Source of the DNA: Acinetobacter johnsonii CIP 64.6
GTDB taxonomy: Bacteria > Pseudomonadota > Gammaproteobacteria > Pseudomonadales > Moraxellaceae
DNA length: 64,000 nt
NCBI RefSeq assembly: GCF_000368045.1
Contig: NZ_KB849230.1
Coordinates: 382,602 to 446,601, forward strand
Direction: 5' to 3'
The notes under the pieces: model-generated
What the model saw: the letters and a program-made list of their open reading frames with translations, nothing else
Database searches by the model: none
Told to the model about the DNA's origin: nothing
Position numbers and translations under genes: made by a program
In this document: one piece after another, positions 51,837 to 60,164 of the stretch
Position numbering within the stretch: the first letter of the stretch is position 1
Layout of the letters: each line of letters begins with the position of its first letter

Positions 51837-52937
51837 TTAACCTCCTGTCACAATCTTGACCGTTTTATTGTCACGGCTAATCGGTTGAATTTTTTGTTTT
51901 TCACGCAGTAAATGCACCCCACCCACCACGACATAGTCCTTTGGCTGTAAACCTGAACGAATGGTAACGCTGTCTCGACCATACTCCCCCACACTGACAG
52001 GGACTTTACGAATGCTGTTGTCAGCATTCACCACCCAGACATAAGCATTTTTACCCGCAGCGGAAACACTGGCTAACGGTACACTCAACACATTGCTTTC
52101 AGTTGAACTGAAAAACACCCGAGCACTCTGTCCCAGTTGGATCGTATTTTGCCCTTCACGCAAAGCCACTTTGACACTAAAAGTACGTGACTGATCTGCT
52201 GCAGGCGAAATTTCACGGACGTAGGCAGCAAAACGTTCATCGGGTTTAGACCACAAGGTGACGATTGCATCTTGTCCAACTTTAATCTGAGCAATGGCTT
52301 GTTCAGGCACACCAATCACCACTTCACGATCACCTGAAATAGCCAGTTGAAACGCGGGTTGCCCTGCTGAAATCACCTGCCCAATTTCAATATTACGCTC
52401 GGTAATCACGCCGTTTTTATTGGCGATCAATTGGTTATAACTGGTTTGGTTTTGCGTAACGTTATAATTGGCTTGTGCTTGTTTCAAGCTCGATAGTGCG
52501 GCTTTATATTGATTTTCAACGCTGTCGTACTGTGAACGACTCACCGCATTACTCGGTAATAATTGCTTAAAGCGTTTGAGTTCATCCTGCGCATTTTTTT
52601 CAGCCGCTTGGGCACTTTCTAACTGTGCTTTGGCTGCATTGAGTTGCAACTGGGCATCCTGTACATCTAAGCGTGCTAAAACTTGTCCGACTTTGACTTG
52701 GTCACCCACATCGACCAGACGTTCCGTGACTTGTCCCCCAACACGAAAGGACAGTGCCGTTTGTTGGCGGGCTTGCACTTCGCCTGCATAGCTTTTTTGT
52801 TCTAGATGCGTGGTATTCGGCTGGCTCACCATTACCAAAGGCACCGACTCTGGTTCGGTCGTGTCTTTGCTACATCCCCACAAGGTGATACTACACACCA
52901 CCATCATACTTGCCACAAGGGTCTGAATTTTGCTCAT
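51837..52937 (-). CDS. RND efflux periplasmic adaptor lipoprotein (MFP)
   Basis: This 366-aa lipoprotein links the RND permease to an outer-membrane channel. It has a lipobox (LWGC, Cys22), then LSFRVGGQVTERLVDVGDQVKVGQVLARLD (biotinyl-lipoyl hybrid motif, about 62-91) and a coiled-coil hairpin (about 95-170). The beta-barrel and membrane-proximal domains follow, ending VVVGGVHLLREKQKI. It ends 2 bases before the permease start, so they form an operon. It is divergent from a TetR gene, with an operator-like palindrome between them. Confidence 0.93.
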   Translation of the reverse strand: MSKIQTLVASMMVVCSITLWGCSKDTTEPESVPLVMVSQPNTTHLEQKSYAGEVQARQQTALSFRVGGQVTERLVDVGDQVKVGQVLARLDVQDAQLQLNAAKAQLESAQAAEKNAQDELKRFKQLLPSNAVSRSQYDSVENQYKAALSSLKQAQANYNVTQNQTSYNQLIANKNGVITERNIEIGQVISAGQPAFQLAISGDREVVIGVPEQAIAQIKVGQDAIVTLWSKPDERFAAYVREISPAADQSRTFSVKVALREGQNTIQLGQSARVFFSSTESNVLSVPLASVSAAGKNAYVWVVNADNSIRKVPVSVGEYGRDSVTIRSGLQPKDYVVVGGVHLLREKQKIQPISRDNKTVKIVTGG

Positions 52938-53006
52938 TAAGTCTGCTCTTCTTCCATAACCACCAATTAATCAGGCACAATATCCAGACTTAACTTGGTT
53001 ATTTTT

Positions 53007-53036
53007 TAATTACTATACTGCATAGTACACTAATTA
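53007..53036. promoter_or_regulatory. Palindromic operator between the RND adaptor and TetR genes
   Basis: TAATTACTATACTGCATAGTACACTAATTA is an imperfect 30-bp palindrome (TAATTA arms and TACT-N4-AGTA core, 22 of 30 positions symmetric). TATACT (53014-53019) inside it can be a -10 for the TetR gene, with TAACTT (52991) 17 bases upstream as a weak -35. TetR bound here would control both genes. Confidence 0.6.
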
Positions 53037-53087
53037 AAGATATGCTCAGATGTAAATGACTTTTTGAACTTTTTTTTAGGAAAATGT

Positions 53088-53714
53088 GTGCAAGCTTCAG
53101 CAGGACGTCCCAAGGATTTAGAAAAACGGCAACGTATTTTGGAGGTGGCACGTCAGTTGTTTTTACAACATGGCTACCACGGCTCCAGCATGGATCATAT
53201 TGCCAAGGAAGCGCACGTCACCAAACTCACGGTGTATAACCATTTTCAGGACAAAGCCAATCTGTTCAGTTGTGCAATTGAGGAAACCTGTGAAAAGCTG
53301 ATGCTGGGTCGTTCATTTCAATTGCAACGTGCCGAAGACTTTGTGCCTATGCTCAAACAGATCTGTGCGTTATCAATGCATATTATTAACCTGCCTGAGG
53401 CCATCAAGCTGGAGCACCTGTTATTACAGCTGGCCGCTGAACAAAACCCATTACTAGAGAACTTCTATAAAGCCTCTCACCTCAAAATGCGGGCGATTTG
53501 GGAGCAGTTCTTTGACCAAGCCCAAACCTTAGGCGTGCTTCAGTATGAACAAGTCAACGAGGTCATCACCTTATTAATGTCTTTGCTGTTTGGATATCGT
53601 CACCAAGAAATGTTACTGGGGATGAATGAAGTGCCCAATGCCGAACAACGCGAGCAACTGATTCAAGAAGCCATTGCGATTTTTTTATTAAAATACCCCT
53701 TACAAAAACCTTAA
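53088..53714 (+). CDS. TetR/AcrR family regulator of the RND pump
   Basis: This is a 208-aa protein, GTG start at 53088 after AGGA 6 bases upstream. The HTH domain (about 8-55) reads RQRILEVARQLFLQHGYHGSSMDHIAKEAHVTKLTVYNHFQDKANLF, a textbook TetR pattern. The C-terminal domain is helical and of unknown ligand specificity. It is divergent from the RND adaptor/permease operon, with a 30-bp palindrome in between. By comparison with AcrR/NalC-type systems it is probably a repressor of the pump and of itself. Confidence 0.9.
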   Translation: MQASAGRPKDLEKRQRILEVARQLFLQHGYHGSSMDHIAKEAHVTKLTVYNHFQDKANLFSCAIEETCEKLMLGRSFQLQRAEDFVPMLKQICALSMHIINLPEAIKLEHLLLQLAAEQNPLLENFYKASHLKMRAIWEQFFDQAQTLGVLQYEQVNEVITLLMSLLFGYRHQEMLLGMNEVPNAEQREQLIQEAIAIFLLKYPLQKP

Positions 53715-53860
53715 GATTCGGTTAATTAAATTTATATTTTTATAATTAATTCAAATATTTATAATGAAAAATCATCTTTATGTTAAAACAATCGCTTGCC
53801 CTAAGTTGTTCATTTGATTCTAAATTCAGCAATTAATCCCCTACTTTTGTCTGCCCCTAC

Positions 53861-53888
53861 TTGGATTGTCATCGAATCGGGGTATAGT
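53861..53888 (+). promoter_or_regulatory. Likely ppc promoter
   Basis: TTGGAT (53861-53866), 16 bases, TATAGT (53883-53888), about 30 bases before the ppc ATG. Resembles a sigma-70 promoter. Confidence 0.5.
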
Positions 53889-53918
53889 CAAATTAAGAAC
53901 AACGAGGGAATAATAATC

Positions 53919-56603
53919 ATGATTCAACAAATTGATGCTCCACTACGTGAAGATGTCCGATTACTCGGCAACCTATTGGGTGAAACCCTCAAGGAGCATG
54001 CAGGACAAGATTTGTTTAATCAGGTCGAGCAAATTCGGGCCTTATCCAAAGGGGCACGGGATGGTCAAGTCGAAGCTGAAAAACAGCTGGAACAATTGTT
54101 TTTTAGCCTTGAAGATGATGAAATCTTACCTCTGACACGTGCCTTTACCCACTTTTTGAACTTTGCCAATATTGCAGAGCAATACCATGTGGTCCGTAGC
54201 CGTCGTCAAAGTGAATTTGATGAGACCGCACCTTCTCCAAATCCGCTCGACCACCTCTTTGCTAAATTTAAAAATAACGACATTTCAACCGATACGCTGT
54301 TCCAGCAAATCTGTGATTTAAATATTGAACTGGTTCTGACCGCTCACCCCACTGAAGTCAGCCGTCGTACCCTGATCCAAAAATATGATGGTATTAACGA
54401 TGCCTTATTTAAAATGGATCAGCAAAAACTGACCCCTCGCGAACGCCAAACAGTCCTTGAAGACTTAAAACAACTGATCTGTTCGGCGTGGCAGACCGAT
54501 GAAATTCGTCAACACCGTCCAACCCCAGTCGATGAAGCAAAATGGGGTTTCACCACCATTGAGCAAACCTTATGGAATGCCGTACCGAAGTTCATGCGTG
54601 AACTAGACGACATGGTGATTGAACACTGTGGCCAACGTCTGCCTTTACATGTGGCACCTGTACGTTTCGCTTCATGGATGGGTGGTGACCGTGACGGCAA
54701 CCCGAATGTGACACACAACATTACTCAAGAAGTCCTGTGGCTATCGCGTTGGAAAGCGGCTGATCTTTACTTACGTGACATTGAAGACTTGCGTTGGGAA
54801 CTGTCGATTCAAAGCTGTAGCGATGAACTGCGTCAAGCCTTGGGCCAAGACCATCCTGAACCCTACCGTGAATATTTGCGCGATACCCGCGAACGTTTAA
54901 AAGCTACGCGCCATTGGCTCGCAGAAAAACTGCGCGGTGCCGATGCCGATGACAGCTTGGTGATTAAAGCCAAAGATGAACTGTTACAGCCTTTACTGCT
55001 GTGTTATCGCTCTTTAATTGCCAGCAATCTGCCTGAAATTGCCAATGGGAAACTGCTGGACTTTATCCATCGGGTGAACTGTTTCGGGATTGAACTGCTG
55101 AAACTGGATATTCGCCAAGAGTCAGGACGTCATCGCCAAGCGATTTCGGCCATTACTGAATATTTGGGTCTGGGTAATTTTGAAACGTGGACCGAACAAG
55201 CACGCCAAAACTTCTTATTGCAAGAACTACAAAGCAAACGTCCGCTGTTGCCCAAGCATTTAAATGAACCTGCGCAAAGTTTAATTGAACAACCCGAAGT
55301 ACAAGAAGTGTTTGCCACCATGCGTACTTTGGCGGCGCAGCCTCAAGAAAGTCTAGGTGCCTACATCATTTCGATGGCTGAATATCCAAGTGATGTGCTG
55401 GCGGTACTGCTTTTGCAAAAAGAAGCAGGGATCCAACATCCACTACGTGTGGTGCCATTGTTTGAAACATTGAAAGACTTAGATGGCGCCGCAGCCACCA
55501 TGAATACCCTATTCAATATGCATTGGTATAAACAGCATATTCAGGGCAAACATGAAGTCATGATTGGCTATTCGGACTCGGCAAAAGATGCAGGCTTTAT
55601 GTCAGCCAATTGGGCACAGTACCGTGCGCAAGAAGAATTAACCGCAATTGCGAAAACGCATGGCGTACAACTCACACTATTTCATGGTCGTGGCGGTTCC
55701 ATCAGCCGTGGCGGTGCGCCAACGCAACAAGCCCTGTTTTCACAGCCACCTGGCTCGATTTCAGGTGCAATTCGAGTCACTGAACAAGGTGAAATGATTC
55801 GCTTCAAGTTTGGTCTAGAAGGTATTGCGCTACAAAACTTAGAGATTTATACCGCTGCTACTTTAGAAGCCACTTTACTTCCACCGCCCGTCCCAAAACC
55901 TGAGTGGCGCGAGTTGATGCACAGCATGACCGATTTGTCGGTACAAGTGTATCGTCAGACTGTGCGAGAAAACCCGCACTTCGTAAAGTACTTACGTACA
56001 GTCACGCCAGAGCTTGAACTGCAAATGTTACCGCTTGGCTCACGCCCTGCAAAACGTAAAGTCACTGGCGGCATTGAGTCCTTACGTGCCATTCCTTGGG
56101 TATTTGCGTGGACCCAGATTCGTTTGATGCTACCCGCTTGGTTAGGTACAGGCGCAGCAATTAACCAAGTGATTGATCAAGGGCATAAAGCCACCTTAGA
56201 TGAAATGCTGGTGGCTTGGCCGTATTTCCAAACCCTGATTGATATGTTGGAAATGGTGCTCTCAAAGTCTGATGCTCATGTAGCGCTATATTATGAGTCG
56301 CACCTGACCGATGATGAGGACTTGAAAGTGCTCGGTGAACATCTACGTCAGCGCTTAAAGTATGCAGTGCAAACCCTCTTGGCGCTTAAAGGTGAGTCTA
56401 AACTCCTCAGCAGTAACGAAGTTTTAGATCAGTCAATGAGAGTGCGCAAACCGTATTTATTGCCGCTGCATTTACTCCAAGCAGAGTTAATGAAACGTCG
56501 TCGCCGCTACCTAGAAGAGCGTCAGGAAACAAATACACCTGTAGATCATGCACTTATGGTGAGTATCGCCGGCATTGCAGCGGGTCTTCGTAACACAGGA
56601 TAA
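53919..56603 (+). CDS. ppc: Phosphoenolpyruvate carboxylase (Ppc)
   Basis: This enzyme carboxylates PEP to oxaloacetate to refill the TCA cycle. The 894-aa protein has the usual family length. The catalytic His is in LTAHPTEVSRRTL (about 151), and the PEP-binding blocks are RFASWMGGDRDGNPNVT and FHGRGGSISRGG. Further conserved blocks are DIRQESGRH, the MIGYSDSAKDAG loop and the C terminus, which ends VSIAGIAAGLRNTG, normal for the family. The ATG at 53919 after GAGG is chosen, and the longer frame upstream contains the promoter. A terminator follows. Confidence 0.95.
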   Translation: MIQQIDAPLREDVRLLGNLLGETLKEHAGQDLFNQVEQIRALSKGARDGQVEAEKQLEQLFFSLEDDEILPLTRAFTHFLNFANIAEQYHVVRSRRQSEFDETAPSPNPLDHLFAKFKNNDISTDTLFQQICDLNIELVLTAHPTEVSRRTLIQKYDGINDALFKMDQQKLTPRERQTVLEDLKQLICSAWQTDEIRQHRPTPVDEAKWGFTTIEQTLWNAVPKFMRELDDMVIEHCGQRLPLHVAPVRFASWMGGDRDGNPNVTHNITQEVLWLSRWKAADLYLRDIEDLRWELSIQSCSDELRQALGQDHPEPYREYLRDTRERLKATRHWLAEKLRGADADDSLVIKAKDELLQPLLLCYRSLIASNLPEIANGKLLDFIHRVNCFGIELLKLDIRQESGRHRQAISAITEYLGLGNFETWTEQARQNFLLQELQSKRPLLPKHLNEPAQSLIEQPEVQEVFATMRTLAAQPQESLGAYIISMAEYPSDVLAVLLLQKEAGIQHPLRVVPLFETLKDLDGAAATMNTLFNMHWYKQHIQGKHEVMIGYSDSAKDAGFMSANWAQYRAQEELTAIAKTHGVQLTLFHGRGGSISRGGAPTQQALFSQPPGSISGAIRVTEQGEMIRFKFGLEGIALQNLEIYTAATLEATLLPPPVPKPEWRELMHSMTDLSVQVYRQTVRENPHFVKYLRTVTPELELQMLPLGSRPAKRKVTGGIESLRAIPWVFAWTQIRLMLPAWLGTGAAINQVIDQGHKATLDEMLVAWPYFQTLIDMLEMVLSKSDAHVALYYESHLTDDEDLKVLGEHLRQRLKYAVQTLLALKGESKLLSSNEVLDQSMRVRKPYLLPLHLLQAELMKRRRRYLEERQETNTPVDHALMVSIAGIAAGLRNTG

Positions 56604-56624
56604 AGTTTTAAGCCCGCTCCATTT

Positions 56625-56652
56625 AAAGCACATCAGCATGATGTGCTTTTTT
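56625..56652 (+). terminator. ppc terminator
   Basis: AAAGCACATC-AGCAT-GATGTGCTTT followed by TTT, a 10-bp perfect stem. Confidence 0.88.
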
Positions 56653-56902
56653 ATTGACCGCATGGTCAAACCTTTTATAATTTTTTATCAATCCAATCAT
56701 AAATATTTATGAATGAGCGATTGGCTAAATTTACCAATTAAACATTGATTTTTCATTATTTTTAAAAATTAAAAGTTTTACCATACGGTAAAAAGTTCTG
56801 AAAAGTCATAAGATTAGTTTGAACAATTTTTTGTATCACTGATTAAATCTTCTAAAAAACAAGAGTATGATGTGCACAATTTATCTTTAGAGTGCTCAAA
56901 AA

Positions 56903-58204
56903 ATGTCCAATTGGTTTCCCAAATGGCGCCCGTACGAAGGCAATATCGATGCACGTCCTGTTGGCACAAGTGAATACCTCCCTGCTTCACAAAGTGCAAT
57001 TTTAGGTGTGCAGCATGCCTTTGCCATGTTTGGAGCAACGGTTCTTGCACCTTTCTTAATGGGCTTCGATCCCAACCTTGCTATTTTAATGTCCGGGATT
57101 TGTACCATCTTGTTCTTTATTATGACGGGTGGACGTGTTCCAAGCTATTTAGGTTCAAGTTTTGCCTTTATTGGGGTCGTGATTGCAGCAACGGGCTATA
57201 CCGCATCGGGCACAGGCGCACTCAATCCAAATTTAGCTATGGCGGGCGGCGGTATTATTGCCTGCGGCGTGCTCTATACCTTGTTTGGTTTTATGGTCAT
57301 GGCAACGGGCACTAAGTGGATTGAAAAACTGATGCCGCCTGTGGTGACAGGTGCTGTGGTGATGATTATTGGTCTCAACCTTGCGCCAGTGACGGTCAAA
57401 GGCGTTGCGGGCAATTCCTTTAATATGTGGATGGCACTAGTTACCGTATTATGTATGGGCTCGATTGCAGTCTTTACCCGTGGTTTATTGCAGCGTCTCT
57501 TATTATTAATTGGTTTGCTACTGTCTTACTTGGTCTATTTCATCGTGACCAATGTTATGGGCTATGGCACAGCGATTAATTTTACACCAATTCAGCAAGC
57601 CGCTTGGTTTGGTTTACCGACTTTTCATGCGCCTGAATTTAATGCCAATGCCATGATGATTATTGCACCAATTGCGTTAATTTTGGTGGCAGAAAACCTC
57701 GGTCACATTAAAGCCGTGAGTGCGATGACCGGTGAAAACCTTGATCCGCACATTGGTAAAGCGTTTGTTGCCGATGGTGTCGCAACGACATTAGCGGGTG
57801 GTGTCGGCGCACCAGGCATGACCACCTATGGTGAAAACATTGGGGTCATGGCCGTCACACGAGTTTACTCGACCATCATTTTTGCCATCGCAGGTGTGTT
57901 TGCCATTTTCTTGGGTCTGTCACCGAAATTTGGTGCCATCATCCATACCATTCCGACCGCGATTTTAACCGGTGCGTCGATTGTGGTGTTTGGTTTGATT
58001 ACCATCGCGGGTGCAAAAATTTGGATTGAAAACAAAGTCGATTTTTCACAGAACAAAAACCTGATGGTCGCAGCAGTCACCATCATTTTAGGTACAGGTG
58101 ATTTTGCCTTACAAATTGGCAACTTTAACTTGGGTGGTATTGGTACTGCTACGTTTGCAGCGTTGTTCTTAAACTGGTTCTTCAGCTTAGGACAAAAAGA
58201 TTAA
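56903..58204 (+). CDS. Uracil permease-type NCS2 transporter (UraA-like)
   Basis: This is a 433-aa inner-membrane proton symporter with about 14 short hydrophobic segments, the NCS2 (UraA/RutG) fold. It has the N-terminal QHAFAMFGATVLAP motif, then the helix-8 motif AENLGHIKAVSAMTG with the substrate-binding Glu and TTYGENIGVMAVTRVYST. These closely match UraA. Uracil is the most likely substrate, but xanthine-type specificity cannot be excluded. It is a single gene with its own UUCG-loop terminator. The 250 bases upstream are AT-rich without a recognisable operator. Confidence 0.88.
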   Translation: MSNWFPKWRPYEGNIDARPVGTSEYLPASQSAILGVQHAFAMFGATVLAPFLMGFDPNLAILMSGICTILFFIMTGGRVPSYLGSSFAFIGVVIAATGYTASGTGALNPNLAMAGGGIIACGVLYTLFGFMVMATGTKWIEKLMPPVVTGAVVMIIGLNLAPVTVKGVAGNSFNMWMALVTVLCMGSIAVFTRGLLQRLLLLIGLLLSYLVYFIVTNVMGYGTAINFTPIQQAAWFGLPTFHAPEFNANAMMIIAPIALILVAENLGHIKAVSAMTGENLDPHIGKAFVADGVATTLAGGVGAPGMTTYGENIGVMAVTRVYSTIIFAIAGVFAIFLGLSPKFGAIIHTIPTAILTGASIVVFGLITIAGAKIWIENKVDFSQNKNLMVAAVTIILGTGDFALQIGNFNLGGIGTATFAALFLNWFFSLGQKD

Positions 58205-58236
58205 TCTGCCTGATATTTTGATTATCCATTTTGATC

Positions 58237-58259
58237 GCAGCCTTCGGGCTGCTTTTTTT
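58237..58259 (+). terminator. Terminator of the uraA-like gene with UUCG loop
   Basis: GCAGCC-TTCG-GGCTGC followed by seven T. A classic very stable tetraloop terminator. Confidence 0.92.
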
Positions 58260-58363
58260 GGTCTGATATTCTGGCTCCGATTACACATGCCACTACGCTA
58301 AAAGGATGTCTCTAAACGCAAAAAGGGCTAAGATAAAGTAACCTTTTCCGCTTTGACCCTGCC

Positions 58364-59269
58364 ATGCGCCTTGATTTTTTTGATCTGCAATTGTTTATCA
58401 ATATCCTGAGTACAGGCAGTCTTACCAAGGGTGCAGAACGCTCCGCCATTTCTTTACAGGCCGCCAGTGAACGGATTAAAAAATTAGAACACCATTTTGA
58501 AGTCAGTTTATTTACCCGCCATGCAACGGGTGTAAAAGCGACCCTTGCTGGACAAACCTTTGCGGAACATGCGCAGCACTTACTGCAACAACAGCAGCAA
58601 TTACAACAAGCCATGCTGCCCTTTGCTCACAGTGCAACGAGCAACATTATATTGTGGTGCAACTCATCGGCACAGAGTGAGTACTTACCACATTTATTAC
58701 CGCAGTATTTAATGGAAAATCCGAAGCTCCATATTGAATTAAAAGAAGCCGAAACCAATGACATCATTCAGGCCCTCAGTACAGGCACGGCGCAGTTAGG
58801 ACTGATCTCTGGTTTTTTTGATGCGGGACAGCTTGAAACTCAAGAGTTTGCTGAAGACCCTTTGGTACTGATCTGCCCAAGCCAACACCCTCTTGCCACT
58901 GCGGCACAACTAGAACTGGGTGAATTACTGCAACATCCATTTGTGGGCCTCATGCAATATCACTCCTTACAACAGTCAATAGAAGCGCAAGCCAAACGCT
59001 TAGGCTGTGACATCCAGTATCGTCTACGGGTGCCGAACTTTGCCGCGATCGCCCAAGTCGTTGCCAATGGCGTCGGCATTGCGATTATTCCCAAACGGGC
59101 AGCACTGCGTTTAAAAGCACAGTATGATTTTCAGCAAATTGAACTCTTAGGCAAATGGGCCAACCGTAAGTTGCTGTTAGCAGCACGGTGTTTTGATCAG
59201 CTCCCCGCAGATTATCAACGCTTTAGTCAATTCCTCTTGAGCCAACATGACCAACTCATTGGGCATTAA
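58364..59269 (+). CDS. LysR family transcriptional regulator
   Basis: This is a 301-aa protein with the N-terminal winged-helix (about 1-60: LDFFDLQLFINILSTGSLTKGAERSAISLQAASERIKKLEHHFEVSLFTR). The linker helix is Gln-rich (QHLLQQQQQLQQ), and the two-lobed effector domain follows. Its stop codon overlaps that of the TauE/SafE gene by two bases (convergent). The usual LysR target is a divergent neighbour, but here upstream is the uraA-like gene on the same strand, so the target is unclear. The likely effector is a small organic acid. This is not proven. Confidence 0.9.
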   Translation: MRLDFFDLQLFINILSTGSLTKGAERSAISLQAASERIKKLEHHFEVSLFTRHATGVKATLAGQTFAEHAQHLLQQQQQLQQAMLPFAHSATSNIILWCNSSAQSEYLPHLLPQYLMENPKLHIELKEAETNDIIQALSTGTAQLGLISGFFDAGQLETQEFAEDPLVLICPSQHPLATAAQLELGELLQHPFVGLMQYHSLQQSIEAQAKRLGCDIQYRLRVPNFAAIAQVVANGVGIAIIPKRAALRLKAQYDFQQIELLGKWANRKLLLAARCFDQLPADYQRFSQFLLSQHDQLIGH

Positions 59270-60003
59270 AGCCAGCCCAGTTGATGTAAAACCATATAAC
59301 TGCCAAATAAGACTAGGCCCACAAAAAACACCTTACGAAAGGCTTGCTCAGGGATGCGGTAGCGAATTTTAGTGCCCAACCACATTCCGAGCAATGCAGG
59401 CAGCAGTGCGATCAACGACAGCTGATAGTCAATTGGGGTGTCTTCAACAGGATTTAGATGTAAATACGTGGCCAGACACAAGGTTGAAACAGTAAAGGCA
59501 AGGCCGAGCGATTGTACCAAATCATCCCGTTTCAAATGCAAGGACTGCAAATACGGCACCACGGGAATCACCACCACCCCTGTCGCCACCGTCAAAGCAC
59601 CGCCCAAATAGCCCATGATCGGTGATAAATATTTTTCATACGGGGCTAAGTTGGGCATGTTTTTGGCAAACAAACCATATAGACCGTAAATAGCCAGCAT
59701 CCCGCCCAACAGCGCTTCACTTTGAAATTCGCCATGTCCAAGTGTAGGAAAAACACTCCAAACTGAACCAATGATCATGCCCACCAGCAACGGCCAAAAG
59801 CGCTGTACCAGTCGCAGTACACGCCCTTCTGCAAACAATTGCCAAAAGTTCGTGACCATGGAAGGGATAATCAGCAAAGTTGCCGCTTGAAATGGGCTAA
59901 TCACCAAAGATAAAAGTCCCATCGACACGGCGGGCAAACCCAGACCAATGGTACCCTTAATCATGCCTGCGACAGCAAAAACAAAAATAACAAAAGCAAG
60001 CAT
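59266..60003 (-). CDS. TauE/SafE family transporter
   Basis: This is a 245-aa inner-membrane protein with about eight hydrophobic segments. It shows the two short internal repeats of the TauE/SafE (sulfite exporter) family: VAGMIKGTIGLGLPAVSMGLL near the N terminus and MGYLGGALTVATGVVVIPVVPYLQS in the second half. The family exports sulfite/sulfonates or other small anions, so the cargo is uncertain. It overlaps the end of the convergent LysR gene. Transcription comes from its own upstream side, the 160-base gap to the TonB receptor. Confidence 0.85.
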   Translation of the reverse strand: MLAFVIFVFAVAGMIKGTIGLGLPAVSMGLLSLVISPFQAATLLIIPSMVTNFWQLFAEGRVLRLVQRFWPLLVGMIIGSVWSVFPTLGHGEFQSEALLGGMLAIYGLYGLFAKNMPNLAPYEKYLSPIMGYLGGALTVATGVVVIPVVPYLQSLHLKRDDLVQSLGLAFTVSTLCLATYLHLNPVEDTPIDYQLSLIALLPALLGMWLGTKIRYRIPEQAFRKVFFVGLVLFGSYMVLHQLGWL

Positions 60004-60073
60004 GACGCTTCTCTCTAAACACTTAGCGCCATGCTATAAAATTTAAATGTGGGCTCATATCACTGTTTTTAGA

Positions 60074-60104
60074 AGTAAGCCTCAACCAAAGATTGAGGCT
60101 TACT
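60074..60104. repeat. 12-bp perfect inverted repeat between the TonB receptor and TauE genes
   Basis: AGTAAGCCTCAA, 7-base loop CCAAAGA, TTGAGGCTTACT. The stem is strong but has no T tract on either strand. It could be a factor-assisted terminator for the siderophore receptor (60 bases after its stop) or an mRNA-end stabiliser. Confidence 0.6.
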
Positions 60105-60164
60105 GGGAAGAATGGACTGGACTCAACTTTTATTGAATCCAGATGTGATGCAGTGCGATTCTGC

